Below, in pieces: positions 29,288 through 39,544 of a stretch of DNA of 64,000 nt. The stretch spans positions 744,001 through 808,000 of the forward strand of contig NZ_AP028136.1 of the NCBI RefSeq assembly GCF_030297555.1. Direction: 5' to 3'. The notes under the pieces were generated by a model. That model was not told the DNA's origin. It worked only from the letters and a program-made list of their open reading frames with translations, and did no database searches. The DNA comes from Polynucleobacter sp. HIN5. GTDB taxonomy: Bacteria > Pseudomonadota > Gammaproteobacteria > Burkholderiales > Burkholderiaceae. Each line of letters begins with the position of its first letter. Position 1 is the stretch's first letter. The position numbers and the translations under genes are program-made.

Positions 29288-32143
29288 ATGATGCAGTCCT
29301 ACAGAGGTTCTTCATACCTCTTTGGGGGTAATGCCCCCTACGTAGAAGAACTCTACGAATCGTATTTATTAGATCCCACATCCGTAGCGCAGCATTGGCG
29401 CGATTACTTTGATAACGTCGTTCAGGTTCCAGCTGTTGATGGTTCCAATGGGCGCGATATTGCCCACGCCCCAATCGTGGCGTCATTTGCCGAACGAGCG
29501 AAGCAAGGCCCCATCAAAACGATTCAGGACTCAGCTGACTCTGAGATGGGTCGCAAACGCGTGGCGGTCCAGCAGCTCATAGCTGCTTATCGTAACGTCG
29601 GTAATCGTTGGGCCAATTTAGATCCGCTAAAGCGCACGGAACGCCCAGATATTCCAGAACTAAATCCATCGTTCTATGGATTTACCGATGGCGATATGGA
29701 TATCGTCTTCAACACCAGCAATACCTTCTTTGGTAAAAACCAAATGACCTTGCGCGATTTGCTGCAAGCCTTGCGCGAGACCTACTGCGGTACCTTGGGT
29801 GCCGAGTTTATGTACATTGCCGACCAAAAAATCAAAAAATGGTGGCAAGAGAAATTAGAGTCGATTCGTTCCACGCCAAAGTTCACCAATGAGCAACGGC
29901 GGCAGATCTTGGATCGTTTAACCGCCGCTGAGGGTCTTGAGCGTTACCTGCAAGCAAAGTATGTGGGTCAAAAGCGATTCTCACTCGAGGGTGGTGACAG
30001 TTTTATTCCCTCCATGGATGAGTTGATTCAAGGGGCAGGTAAGCGAGGTGTGCAAGAGATTGTGATTGGCATGGCTCATCGTGGCCGCTTAAATGTGTTG
30101 GTCAACGTCTTGGGCAAATCCCCAAAAGATCTCTTTGCTGAATTCGATCACACGGCCCCAGAGGATTTGCCAGCGGGTGATGTGAAATATCACCAAGGAT
30201 TCTCGAGCGATATCTCAACCCCTGGCGGTCCAGTGCATCTATCGCTCGCCTTTAATCCATCCCACTTAGAAATTGTGAACCCTGTGGTTGAGGGTTCGGC
30301 CCGTGCGCGGATGGAGCGTCGTAACGATCTCCTTGGCAGTCAAGTATTGCCGGTCTTGGTTCACGGTGACGCTGCGATTGCAGGTCAGGGTGTGATGCAA
30401 GAGACCTTAGCTCTATCGGAAGTGCGCGGTTATTCCACGGGAGGCACGGTCCATATCGTGATTAATAACCAAATTGGTTTTACAACATCCGACCCTCGTG
30501 ATCTACGTTCGAGCCTGTATTGCACCGATATTATGAAAACCATTGACGCACCGGTATTGCATGTCAATGGTGACGATCCGGAAGCAGTGGTACTGGCGAC
30601 TCAACTTGCTCTTGAGTTCAGAACCCAGTTTAGGAAAGATGTTGCGGTCGATATTATTTGCTTCCGTAAATTAGGTCATAACGAGCAAGATACGCCAGCC
30701 ATGACCCAACCCTTGATGTATAGCATTATTGGTAAGCATCCTGGAACTCGTAAGTTGTATGCAGACCGGCTTGAAGCACAAGGCGTGATCGCCCCAGGGG
30801 CTGGTGACGAGATGGTGAAAGCCTATCGTACCGCGATGGATGCCGGTAAGCAAACGCTTGACCCAGTCTTGAGTAATTTCAAAGGAAAGTTTGCGGTTGA
30901 TTGGTCGCCGTTTTTAAACAAGAAGTGGACTGATCAAGCCGATACCGCCATTCCACTCACTGAGTGGAAACGCTTAGCAGAAAAACTCTCCACCATTCCC
31001 GAGGACTTCAAGGCACACCCTTTGGTTCAAAAGGTCTACGCAGACCGAGCCGCCATGGGTCGCGGAGAAATCAATGTGGACTGGGGCATGGGGGAGGCAA
31101 TGGCCTTTGCTTCTTTGCTCGCGAGTGGTTACCCGATTCGTTTATCGGGCGAGGATAGCGGTCGCGGTACCTTTAGCCATCGTCATTCTGTATTACATGA
31201 TCAAAATCGTGAGAAGTGGGATATCGGCACTTATATCCCCTTGCAACATGTCAGCAAGGACCAAGCACCTTTTACGGTCATTGATTCCATTCTCTCCGAA
31301 GAGGCGGTTTTGGGCTTCGAATACGGTTATGCGGCGGCTGAGCCCAATACACTAACGATTTGGGAAGCCCAGTTTGGTGACTTTGTGAATGGCGCCCAGG
31401 TGGTCATCGATCAGTTCATTGCTTCTGGTGAGGTGAAATGGGGTCGAGTGAACGGCTTGGTGATGATGTTGCCACATGGTTACGAAGGTCAGGGCCCAGA
31501 GCACTCCTCAGCGCGTCTGGAGCGCTTTATGCAGTTGTGCGCTGATACCAATATGCAAGTGGTTCAACCCACGACCGCATCGCAAATCTTCCACCTCTTG
31601 CGTCGTCAGATGATTCGGCAATTTAGAAAGCCACTCATCATCATGACCCCCAAATCCTTGCTACGTCATAAAGATGCAGCGTCACCGCTGATTGAGTTTA
31701 CTAAGGGTGAGTTTCAGACGGTGATTCCGGAGCAAGACGATTCGCTCGATCCTAAAAAGGTAGAGCGCTTGATCGTGTGCTCGGGTAAGGTCTACTACGA
31801 TTTAGTCAAGCAGCGTGCCGATAAGAAAATTGATACTACAGCGATTGTGCGTATTGAGCAGCTGTATCCGTTCCCGCACAAGGCGGTCGCAAGCATCATC
31901 AAGTCTTACCCCAATCTCTCTGAACTAGTGTGGTGTCAAGACGAGCCCCAAAATCAGGGCGCCTGGTTCTTCGTGCAACACAATTTATTGGAGAACATGG
32001 GCGAGGGTATGCGTCTTGGTTATGCTGGTCGACCCGCATCGGCCTCGCCGGCTGTTGGTTATGCCCATTTGCACCAGAGTCAGCAAAAGGCATTACTGAA
32101 TGCAGCATTTGCCAAGCTTAAAGGATTTGTGGCCACCAAATAG
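29288..32143 (+). CDS. sucA: 2-oxoglutarate dehydrogenase E1 component
   Basis: Thiamine-diphosphate decarboxylase of the TCA-cycle complex. ATG at 29288 (MMQSYRGSSYLFGGN) is preferred to a GTG at 29279 because of the AAAGGTGAG box; about 951 aa. The N-terminal E2-contact peptide YVEELYESYLLDP is present, followed by GMAHRGRLNVL, the ThDP motif HGDAAIAGQGVMQET-type sequence, GHNEQDTPAMTQP, and the C-terminal MMLPHGYEGQGPEHSSAR. First gene of the odh operon. Confidence 0.97.
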   Translation: MMQSYRGSSYLFGGNAPYVEELYESYLLDPTSVAQHWRDYFDNVVQVPAVDGSNGRDIAHAPIVASFAERAKQGPIKTIQDSADSEMGRKRVAVQQLIAAYRNVGNRWANLDPLKRTERPDIPELNPSFYGFTDGDMDIVFNTSNTFFGKNQMTLRDLLQALRETYCGTLGAEFMYIADQKIKKWWQEKLESIRSTPKFTNEQRRQILDRLTAAEGLERYLQAKYVGQKRFSLEGGDSFIPSMDELIQGAGKRGVQEIVIGMAHRGRLNVLVNVLGKSPKDLFAEFDHTAPEDLPAGDVKYHQGFSSDISTPGGPVHLSLAFNPSHLEIVNPVVEGSARARMERRNDLLGSQVLPVLVHGDAAIAGQGVMQETLALSEVRGYSTGGTVHIVINNQIGFTTSDPRDLRSSLYCTDIMKTIDAPVLHVNGDDPEAVVLATQLALEFRTQFRKDVAVDIICFRKLGHNEQDTPAMTQPLMYSIIGKHPGTRKLYADRLEAQGVIAPGAGDEMVKAYRTAMDAGKQTLDPVLSNFKGKFAVDWSPFLNKKWTDQADTAIPLTEWKRLAEKLSTIPEDFKAHPLVQKVYADRAAMGRGEINVDWGMGEAMAFASLLASGYPIRLSGEDSGRGTFSHRHSVLHDQNREKWDIGTYIPLQHVSKDQAPFTVIDSILSEEAVLGFEYGYAAAEPNTLTIWEAQFGDFVNGAQVVIDQFIASGEVKWGRVNGLVMMLPHGYEGQGPEHSSARLERFMQLCADTNMQVVQPTTASQIFHLLRRQMIRQFRKPLIIMTPKSLLRHKDAASPLIEFTKGEFQTVIPEQDDSLDPKKVERLIVCSGKVYYDLVKQRADKKIDTTAIVRIEQLYPFPHKAVASIIKSYPNLSELVWCQDEPQNQGAWFFVQHNLLENMGEGMRLGYAGRPASASPAVGYAHLHQSQQKALLNAAFAKLKGFVATK

Positions 32144-32193
32144 GTGGTACACGTAGAACAGCGATTTAATCTAACTTATTCATAGGACATATC

Positions 32194-33399
32194 ATGGCTT
32201 TATTTGACGTAAAGGTTCCACAACTCTCCGAATCAGTTGCTGAAGCAACTCTCTTGCAGTGGAAGAAAAAACCGGGCGAAGCCGTTGCCCAAGACGAGAT
32301 CTTGATCGAGATCGAAACTGATAAGGTGGTACTCGAAGTGCCAGCCCCATCCGCGGGTGTGATGGCTGAGATTTTGGTCGCTGATGGCGGAACCGTTGTG
32401 GCCGATCAAGTGATTGCCAAGATTGATAGCGAAGGCAAGGCAACTGCAGCAACTGCCGCAGCTCCTACACCAGCCAAAGCCGCAGCACCAGCGCCAGCCT
32501 CTACTTCAAACAAAGGCTCGATTGCCGCTCCCTCTGCAGCCAAACTCATGGCTGAAAATAATCTAACGTCTAATCAAGTTGCCGGTACCGGTCGCGATGG
32601 TCGTGTCACTAAAGGTGATGTTCAGAATGCAATTGCAGGCGGTGCTAAACCAGCAACGAGCGCTGCACCGTTGCCCATGTCAAGCGTCTCACTAGGGGAT
32701 CGTACTGAAGAACGGGTGCCGATGACCCGTCTGCGTGCTCGCATTGCCGAGCGCCTCCTAGAATCACAAGCTAATAATGCCATCTTGACCACCTTCAATG
32801 AGGTCAATATGGCCCCTGTGATTGCAATGCGCTCTCGCTATAAGGATGTCTTTGAAAAAACCCATGGTGTCAAGTTAGGGTTCATGTCTTTCTTCGTGAA
32901 AGCAGCGACCTATGCATTAAAGAGGTACCCAATCTTGAACGCATCGGTTGATGGTAACGACATTGTCTATCACGGTTACTTTGATATTGGTATTGCAGTG
33001 AGCTCACCACGCGGTCTGGTGGTACCCATCTTGCGTAACGTCGATCAAATGACCTTGGCCGAGATTGAAAAGCAAATTGCGGATTACGGTAATAAAGCAC
33101 GTGAGGGCAAATTAAGTATTGAAGAGCTAACCGGCGGAACATTCTCTATCTCGAATGGCGGCGTGTTTGGATCGATGCTCTCGACCCCCATTATTAATCC
33201 ACCCCAATCCGCTATTTTGGGGATCCACGCAACCAAGGAGCGTGCTGTCGTTGAGGATGGACAAATCGTGATTCGTCCGATTAACTATTTAGCTCTGTCG
33301 TATGACCACCGGATTATCGATGGTCGCGAGGCAGTCCTTGGTCTAGTGGCAATGAAGGAGCTATTAGAAGATCCTGCTCGTTTACTACTTGATCTGTAA
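32194..33399 (+). CDS. sucB: 2-oxoglutarate dehydrogenase E2 component (dihydrolipoyl succinyltransferase)
   Basis: 401 aa. A single lipoyl domain (about 1-77) has the lipoylated Lys in [12 protein letters not shown]. An Ala/Pro linker (about 82-108) precedes the peripheral subunit-binding domain ([30 protein letters not shown]). The catalytic domain ends with the active-site segment [15 protein letters not shown]. It lies 50 bases after sucA. One lipoyl domain is the usual number for OGDH E2. Confidence 0.97.
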   Translation: MALFDVKVPQLSESVAEATLLQWKKKPGEAVAQDEILIEIETDKVVLEVPAPSAGVMAEILVADGGTVVADQVIAKIDSEGKATAATAAAPTPAKAAAPAPASTSNKGSIAAPSAAKLMAENNLTSNQVAGTGRDGRVTKGDVQNAIAGGAKPATSAAPLPMSSVSLGDRTEERVPMTRLRARIAERLLESQANNAILTTFNEVNMAPVIAMRSRYKDVFEKTHGVKLGFMSFFVKAATYALKRYPILNASVDGNDIVYHGYFDIGIAVSSPRGLVVPILRNVDQMTLAEIEKQIADYGNKAREGKLSIEELTGGTFSISNGGVFGSMLSTPIINPPQSAILGIHATKERAVVEDGQIVIRPINYLALSYDHRIIDGREAVLGLVAMKELLEDPARLLLDL

Positions 33400-33409
33400 G
33401 GAGTAAACC

Positions 33410-34846
33410 ATGAGCCAAGTATTTGATGTGCTAGTGATTGGAGCTGGCCCCGGCGGTTACATCGCGGCGATTCGGGCTGCGCAATTGGGGTTTAAGGTAG
33501 CGTGCGCAGAGTCAAACCCATACGCAGATCCCAAAGGGGAGCCCCGCCTGGGCGGGACCTGTTTAAACGTGGGCTGCATCCCATCCAAAGCTCTGTTGGC
33601 GTCTTCCGAGGAGTTTGAAAAGATTGGTCATCATGTGGCTAATCACGGGATCCAAGTGGGAAGTGTGAGCATTGATATCAAAAAGATGCTGGCGCGCAAG
33701 GATGAGATCGTCAACAAAATGACCGGTGGTATTAGTTTCCTGTTTCGTAAAAACAAAGTCACTAGCATCAAAGGACATGCCTCCTTTGTAGGTAAAACAG
33801 CAGATGGTTATCAAATCCAAATTACCGGTAAAGATGCCGGAACTATCACTGCTAAGAACGTCATTATTGCGACTGGCTCAAAGGCCAGACACCTGCCAAA
33901 TATCCCTGTAGATAACGTACTGGTTTGCGATAACGAGGGTGCGCTTAAATTTGACTCTCTCCCTAAGCGTTTAGGCGTGATTGGTGCCGGTGTGATTGGC
34001 CTTGAGCTTGGCTCAGTCTGGCGCCGCGTTGGCTCACAGGTCACGGTACTCGAAGCTTTGCCAAGCTTCTTGGGTGCCTGTGATGAAGGCATCGCGAAGG
34101 AAGCTAAAAAGATTTTCACCAAGCAGGGTCTTGATATTTATATGGGGGTCAAGATTGATGGCGTGAAAGCCGACAAGAAGGGTGTGGTGGTCTCGTATCA
34201 GGACAGCACAGGCAAACCTCAAAAGCTGGAATGCGATCGCTTGATTGTTTCAGTCGGTCGCGTACCCAATACCGAAGGACTTAATCTGGAAGCGATTCAG
34301 ATTAAAACCGATGAGCGTGGCTTTATCCCGATTAATGATCACACCTGCGCTACTTCAGCACCCGGAGTCTATGCAATTGGTGATGTGGTGCGTGGACCAA
34401 TGCTGGCTCATAAGGCGGAGGATGAAGGGGTGCTTGTTGCTGAGTTACTCGCTGGTCAAAAACCACACATTGATTACAACTGCATTCCTTGGGTGATCTA
34501 CACCGACCCGGAAATTGCCTGGGTTGGTAAAACCGAGCAACAGCTCAAAGCCGAAGGGCGTCCCTATAAGGCGGGTCAGTTCCCATTCATGGCAAATGGC
34601 CGCGCACTCGGAATGGATCGTGCGGATGGCTTCGTCAAAATCCTGGCGGATGCTAAAACCGATGAGGTTCTAGGGGTGCATATTATCGGCCCCAATGCGT
34701 CAGACTTGATTGCGGAAGCCGCTCTCGCGATGGAGTTCAAAGCAGCTGCTGAAGACATTGCTCGTGTTTGCCACCCTCATCCCAGCTTATCGGAGGTTAT
34801 GCGCGAAGCAGCTTTAGCAACGGATCAACGCGCACTCAATATGTAA
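33410..34846 (+). CDS. lpdA: Dihydrolipoyl dehydrogenase (E3)
   Basis: 478 aa FAD disulfide oxidoreductase. FAD motif [21 protein letters not shown], redox-active pair in [16 protein letters not shown] (about 48-63), NAD motif [16 protein letters not shown], and the C-terminal [15 protein letters not shown] with the catalytic His-Glu. It re-oxidises the dihydrolipoyl group of SucB and is the third gene of the operon. Confidence 0.97.
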   Translation: MSQVFDVLVIGAGPGGYIAAIRAAQLGFKVACAESNPYADPKGEPRLGGTCLNVGCIPSKALLASSEEFEKIGHHVANHGIQVGSVSIDIKKMLARKDEIVNKMTGGISFLFRKNKVTSIKGHASFVGKTADGYQIQITGKDAGTITAKNVIIATGSKARHLPNIPVDNVLVCDNEGALKFDSLPKRLGVIGAGVIGLELGSVWRRVGSQVTVLEALPSFLGACDEGIAKEAKKIFTKQGLDIYMGVKIDGVKADKKGVVVSYQDSTGKPQKLECDRLIVSVGRVPNTEGLNLEAIQIKTDERGFIPINDHTCATSAPGVYAIGDVVRGPMLAHKAEDEGVLVAELLAGQKPHIDYNCIPWVIYTDPEIAWVGKTEQQLKAEGRPYKAGQFPFMANGRALGMDRADGFVKILADAKTDEVLGVHIIGPNASDLIAEAALAMEFKAAAEDIARVCHPHPSLSEVMREAALATDQRALNM

Positions 34847-34847
34847 G

Positions 34848-35951
34848 TTGAAAGTCGCTGACTTTTACTATCAGGAGTGTAAAGCGCGCGGTTATCAGCC
34901 AGATCCTGCGCAGGAGCAAGCCATTGTTCGGTTGCAGCAATGCGAGGATCAGTGGGTTGCTTACAAAGAAATTCGGAGCAACGCGCTGACTAAAAAACTC
35001 TTTCATCCTGAGTTACCGCGCGGGGTTTACCTGTGGGGTGGGGTGGGTCGTGGCAAATCCTTTTTGATGGATTGCTTCTACGAGGCATCACCCGTTCAAA
35101 AGAAAATCCGGATTCATTTTCATGAGTTCATGCGCGAGGTTCACCGTGAGCTCCATGAGCTTTCGGGATTGGCCGATCCTCTGGATGAGTTAGCCAAACG
35201 CATCTCCGATCGATATCGCTTAATTTGTTTTGATGAGTTTCATATTAACGATATTGCTGATGCCATGATCATGTATCGTCTCTTAAAGGCGTTGTTCATT
35301 GATCGAGTGCAGTTCATCATGACCTCCAACTATCGACCGGATCAGCTCTATCCCAATGGCTTGCACCGTGATCGACTATTACCAGCCATTGAGCTCTTGG
35401 AGCAAAAACTCGATGTCTTGAATGTCGATGCAGGCAGTGATTACCGACAAATTCAGATGACGCGGATTCAGGCCTACTTAACGCCTCTAAATGAAACAAC
35501 CCATCGGCAGATGGAGGATTACTTTCATGAGCTCATTGGTAAACAAATGGAAGCTACGAACCGCGTTCTTAAAATTGAGTCTCGCGAGATCCGAGCTTTG
35601 CATTTAGCTGAAGGCGTCGTTTGGTTTGATTTCCAAACCCTCTGCGTGGGCCCGCGCTCTCAAAATGATTACCTGGAGATTGCCAATACCTTTCACACGG
35701 TCATGGTCTCCGAGGTGCCGTATATGCCCCCTCGTTTAACCAATGAGGCCAGACGTTTTATTTGGCTGATTGATGTACTTTACGATCATCGCGTGAAGTT
35801 AATCATGTCCGCTGAGGTGCCCCCTGACCAGCTTTATACCGAGGGGCAGGTCGCCAGTGAATTCGCCCGAACGGTCTCGCGTTTAATCGAGATGCAATCC
35901 CGAGAGTACATTGAGGCGCCACGGCGTCTCATTAATGCGCAACTGACCTAA
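34848..35951 (+). CDS. zapE: Cell division protein ZapE (AFG1-like ATPase)
   Basis: 367 aa P-loop ATPase that in E. coli modulates Z-ring dynamics. Walker A is in YLWGGVGRGKSFLMDCFYEA (about 62-80) and Walker B in RLICFDEFHINDIADAMIMYRLL. TSNYRPDQLYPNGLHRDRLLPAI is the sensor region. It uses a TTG start one base after the lpdA stop, with no strong ribosome-binding site, so expression probably depends on coupling to lpdA. Confidence 0.92.
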   Translation: MKVADFYYQECKARGYQPDPAQEQAIVRLQQCEDQWVAYKEIRSNALTKKLFHPELPRGVYLWGGVGRGKSFLMDCFYEASPVQKKIRIHFHEFMREVHRELHELSGLADPLDELAKRISDRYRLICFDEFHINDIADAMIMYRLLKALFIDRVQFIMTSNYRPDQLYPNGLHRDRLLPAIELLEQKLDVLNVDAGSDYRQIQMTRIQAYLTPLNETTHRQMEDYFHELIGKQMEATNRVLKIESREIRALHLAEGVVWFDFQTLCVGPRSQNDYLEIANTFHTVMVSEVPYMPPRLTNEARRFIWLIDVLYDHRVKLIMSAEVPPDQLYTEGQVASEFARTVSRLIEMQSREYIEAPRRLINAQLT

Positions 35952-35960
35952 AATAGGGTT

Positions 35961-36809
35961 ATGAGTATGCCAACCCCTATTAATGCGGATTTGCATTGTC
36001 ACTCGGTGGTTTCTGACGGCACCTTAACGCCTGAGGAGCTGGCCTTACGCGCCCATCAAAATGGCGTGCACCTGTGGTCATTGACCGATCATGATGTCCT
36101 AGGTGGTCAGGAGCGTGCGCGCCAAGCCGCCCTCAATCTGGGCATGGATTATCTATCGGGGGTCGAGATCTCGATTAGTTGGATGGGGCAAACCGTCCAC
36201 ATCGTTGGATTAGGGTTTGACGCCAGCAATCCAATCTTGCAGGAGGGCTTGCGTGCCACACGCGATGGTCGTGAAGTACGAGCCCGCCAAATGGCAGCCC
36301 AACTTCAGCAAATTGGGATTGAAAATAGTTATGAGGGTGCCCTAAAGTTTGCTGGTAACCCAGAACTCATTGCCCGTACCCACTTTGCACGCTTTTTGGT
36401 GGAGCAAAATGTCTGTCGTGACATGGATGAGGTATTCAGAAAATACCTAGTCGCCGGTAAGCCCGGTTATGTCTCGCATCGATGGGCAAGCTTGGATCAG
36501 GCGGTTGAGTGGATTACAGGTGCCGGTGGCGAGGCAGTGATTGCCCACCCTGGTCGCTATCGCCTAAATACGATGCAAATGGATGAGCTTTATGCTCGCT
36601 TTAAGGATCTCGGGGGTGCTGGGATTGAAGTGGTGACCGGTAGCCATAGCCCTGATCAATACCAAACCTATACAAAGGTTGCTGAGCGTTATGGCTTTAT
36701 GGCCTCGCGTGGTTCGGATTTTCATGATCCGCAGGAGAGCGATATTGATTTGGGGCATCTTCCTCATCTCCCAGAGCACCTCAAGCCCATTTGGTCGGCC
36801 TTTCATTAA
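35961..36809 (+). CDS. PHP-domain phosphoesterase (RNase AM / nucleoside 3',5'-bisphosphate phosphatase family)
   Basis: 282 aa. PHP metal-site motifs: NADLHCHSVVSDGTLTPEE (His-x-His), LTDHDVLGG, a later VIAHPGRY and the C-terminal SRGSDFHD. It resembles YciV/TrpH-type enzymes, which act on the 5' ends of short RNAs or on 3',5'-bisphosphonucleosides. A trpS gene follows 19 bases downstream. Confidence 0.87.
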   Translation: MSMPTPINADLHCHSVVSDGTLTPEELALRAHQNGVHLWSLTDHDVLGGQERARQAALNLGMDYLSGVEISISWMGQTVHIVGLGFDASNPILQEGLRATRDGREVRARQMAAQLQQIGIENSYEGALKFAGNPELIARTHFARFLVEQNVCRDMDEVFRKYLVAGKPGYVSHRWASLDQAVEWITGAGGEAVIAHPGRYRLNTMQMDELYARFKDLGGAGIEVVTGSHSPDQYQTYTKVAERYGFMASRGSDFHDPQESDIDLGHLPHLPEHLKPIWSAFH

Positions 36810-36828
36810 ATAAGCGACAATCCTCTTT

Positions 36829-38031
36829 ATGTTTGCAGAACGCGTTTTATCCGGCATGCGTCCCACAGGCGCCTTGCATTTAGGTCACTACCATGGCGTC
36901 CTAAAAAATTGGGTTCGCCTTCAGGCCGAGTATCCCTGTTTTTTCTTTGTCGCTGATTGGCACGCATTGACAACCCACTATGAGACCCCCGAGGTGATTC
37001 AGGAGTCGGTCTGGGAGATGGTGATCGATTGGTTAGCGGCGGGAGTGGATCCCAATCAAGCTACATTATTTATTCAGAGTCGGGTCCCAGAGCATTCAGA
37101 GTTATTTCTACTCCTAGCGATGGGCACACCCTTGGGCTGGTTAGAACGGGTGCCCACCTATAAAGACCAAATCGAAAAACTCAAAGAAAAAGATTTACAG
37201 ACCTATGGCTTTTTAGGTTATCCCTTGCTGCAAGCAGCTGATATCTTGATCTATCGAGCACTCTACGTTCCGGTGGGCGAGGATCAAGTTCCTCATGTGG
37301 AGATGACCCGTGAAGTCGCTCGGCGTTTTAACCATTTGTATGGCCGTGAGCCAGGCTTTGAGGAGAAGGCTCTTGAGGCGGTTAAGAAATTAGGTAGTAA
37401 GCGCGCTAAGCTCTACCTGGAGTTGCGCAATGCCTACCAGGAACGTGGTGAAGACGAGGCGCTCATGCAAGCACAAGCACTCTTGCAAGAGGCGCAAAGT
37501 TTATCGATGGGCGATCGTGAACGTTTGTTCGGATACCTCGAGGGGGCACGCAAGATTATTTTGGTCGAGCCCCAGGCTTTGTTAACTGAAGCAGCGCGCA
37601 TGCCAGGTCTCGATGGGCAAAAGATGTCGAAGTCCTATGCGAACACCATATCCATTCGGGAGGCGCCTGAGGAGGTGATTCGGTTAGTGCGGACCATGCC
37701 AACCGATCCTGCCCGAGTACGACGCACCGATCCGGGTAATCCAGCCCATTGTCCTCTGTGGCAGTTTCATCAGGTGTATTCGGACCAAACGACGAAAGAC
37801 TGGGCTCAGAAGGGCTGTCAATCTGCGAGCATTGGTTGCCTAGACTGTAAACAACCCGTGATTGATGCCATTTTGCGAGAGCAGCAACCCATGTTTGAAC
37901 GAGCACAGCAGTATCTAGACGATCCTAGCCTATTGCGCTCCATCATTGCGGATGGTTCAGACAAGGCGCGTAAGGTTGCCCAAGAAACCATGCGGGATGT
38001 GCGTGAGGCCATGGGTCTGGACGTTGATTAA
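36829..38031 (+). CDS. trpS: Tryptophan--tRNA ligase
   Basis: 400 aa class I synthetase, longer than the 334 aa E. coli enzyme. The HIGH-equivalent is in MRPTGALHLGHYHGVLKNW and the KMSKS loop in GLDGQKMSKSYANT (about 259-272). An extra helical insert of about 50 residues (about 188-240) precedes the KMSKS loop. A Cys-rich segment (HCPLWQFHQVYSD, then GCQSASIGCLDCKQP) could bind a metal. This longer type occurs in several bacterial groups. Confidence 0.95.
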   Translation: MFAERVLSGMRPTGALHLGHYHGVLKNWVRLQAEYPCFFFVADWHALTTHYETPEVIQESVWEMVIDWLAAGVDPNQATLFIQSRVPEHSELFLLLAMGTPLGWLERVPTYKDQIEKLKEKDLQTYGFLGYPLLQAADILIYRALYVPVGEDQVPHVEMTREVARRFNHLYGREPGFEEKALEAVKKLGSKRAKLYLELRNAYQERGEDEALMQAQALLQEAQSLSMGDRERLFGYLEGARKIILVEPQALLTEAARMPGLDGQKMSKSYANTISIREAPEEVIRLVRTMPTDPARVRRTDPGNPAHCPLWQFHQVYSDQTTKDWAQKGCQSASIGCLDCKQPVIDAILREQQPMFERAQQYLDDPSLLRSIIADGSDKARKVAQETMRDVREAMGLDVD

Positions 38032-38042
38032 TTTCGAGTCAC

Positions 38043-38615
38043 GTGCACGCCCCTCTAGAAACCGCTTCTCCTTGGATTGCCCAATACGCTGACCTGATTG
38101 TTCCTGGGGGCAAGGTTCTCGATCTTGCCTGTGGCGGTGGACGTCATGCGATCTACCTCGCCAATCGTGGCTTCATGGTGTTCGCGGTTGATCGTGATGC
38201 AGAATCCTTGGCTCGCATTCAGCATGATTTTGTAATGACCCAGCCAATCGATCTGGAAGGGGAGGTATGGCCACTCCCCGAATCCGAGTTTGGCAAATGG
38301 AATGCCATCGTGGTGAGCAACTATCTCTATCGACCTTACTTGGATCAATTGCCGCATCTTTTGGAAGAGGGCGGTATTTTGCTCTACGAGACCTTTGCAA
38401 TTGGCAATGAAGAATTTGGTAAGCCTTCCAATCCAAACTTTTTACTCCAGCATGGCGAGTTATTGGATCTCGCCAAGCGACATGATCTGCATGTGATGGC
38501 TTATCAAGATGGCTATCGTGAGATCCCTAAGCCAGCCATGGTTCAAAGCCTATGTGCTAGCCGGGGACTGCCCAAAATACGCCATCCGTTACAATTCAAT
38601 ACGACAGTCGCTTAA
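38043..38615 (+). CDS. Class I SAM-dependent methyltransferase
   Basis: 190 aa. The SAM-binding motif [21 protein letters not shown] (about 24-43) is followed by the acidic residue of motif II ([11 protein letters not shown]) and a motif IV-like [13 protein letters not shown]. It is related to TehB/UbiE-like small methyltransferases. The substrate is unknown. GTG start 11 bases after trpS. Confidence 0.82.
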   Translation: MHAPLETASPWIAQYADLIVPGGKVLDLACGGGRHAIYLANRGFMVFAVDRDAESLARIQHDFVMTQPIDLEGEVWPLPESEFGKWNAIVVSNYLYRPYLDQLPHLLEEGGILLYETFAIGNEEFGKPSNPNFLLQHGELLDLAKRHDLHVMAYQDGYREIPKPAMVQSLCASRGLPKIRHPLQFNTTVA

Positions 38616-38629
38616 TCAATAAAGCCCTT

Positions 38630-39529
38630 ATGAAATCAGCCATGATGACCGGAAGTATGGTTGCAATTGCAACCCCAATGCATGAAGACGGTAGTCTTGA
38701 TTACCCCGCATTGCGTTCCTTACTCGATTGGCATGTGAGCGAGGGCACCGATGCGATTGTGATCGTTGGTACCAGCGGCGAGTCACCTACGGTCTCGGTT
38801 GAAGAACATTGTGAGTTAATCCGCATCACCGTTGAACATATCAAAGGGCGTATTGCGGTCATTGCTGGAACTGGCGGCAATTCAACCCGAGAAGCGATTG
38901 AATTAACGCAATACGCTAAAAAGGTGGGTGCGGATGCTAGCCTGCAAGTGGTGCCGTATTACAACAAGCCTACACAAGAGGGAATGTACGCCCACTTTAA
39001 AACGATCGCCGAGCACGTCGATCTGCCGGTCATTTTGTATAACGTTCCTGGTCGCACGGTGGCCGATCTTGCTAATGAGACTACCGTCCGGTTGGCACAG
39101 GTGCCGGGCGTGATTGGCATTAAAGATGCAACCGGTAATCTGGAGCGCGGCTCGCTCCTACTGGCCGAGCTTAAACATAAACAGCTGAACCAGTTTGCGG
39201 TCTATTCAGGTGACGACCTAACCGCCATATTCCTGATGCTGATGGGTGGGCATGGCAATATTTCGGTAACCGCCAATGTGGCACCTCGTTTAATGAGCGA
39301 ACTTTGCAAAGCGGCGATCGCAGGCGATGCGAAGCGCGCGCGCGAGATTCAGTATCAATTGTTGGCAGTTCACAAGATGATGTTTATCGAGGCTAATCCC
39401 ATACCCGTGAAATGGGCCTTGCATCAGATGGGTAAGATTCCAGCCGGAATTCGGTTACCATTGACGCCACTTAGCGAGCCATTGCGTGAGCCCCTGCGTC
39501 AGGCGCTGGGCCACGCCGGCTTGCTGTAA
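38630..39529 (+). CDS. dapA: 4-hydroxy-tetrahydrodipicolinate synthase
   Basis: First committed step of the lysine/diaminopimelate pathway, condensing pyruvate with aspartate semialdehyde. 299 aa TIM barrel. [14 protein letters not shown] is the substrate-binding motif, YNVPGRT carries the proton-relay Tyr, and [12 protein letters not shown] carries the Schiff-base Lys. An ATG at 38642 or 38645 would give the more common 294-295 aa. Followed by bamC, the conserved order. Confidence 0.96.
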   Translation: MKSAMMTGSMVAIATPMHEDGSLDYPALRSLLDWHVSEGTDAIVIVGTSGESPTVSVEEHCELIRITVEHIKGRIAVIAGTGGNSTREAIELTQYAKKVGADASLQVVPYYNKPTQEGMYAHFKTIAEHVDLPVILYNVPGRTVADLANETTVRLAQVPGVIGIKDATGNLERGSLLLAELKHKQLNQFAVYSGDDLTAIFLMLMGGHGNISVTANVAPRLMSELCKAAIAGDAKRAREIQYQLLAVHKMMFIEANPIPVKWALHQMGKIPAGIRLPLTPLSEPLREPLRQALGHAGLL

Positions 39530-39544
39530 TTTCGTAAGGATCGA

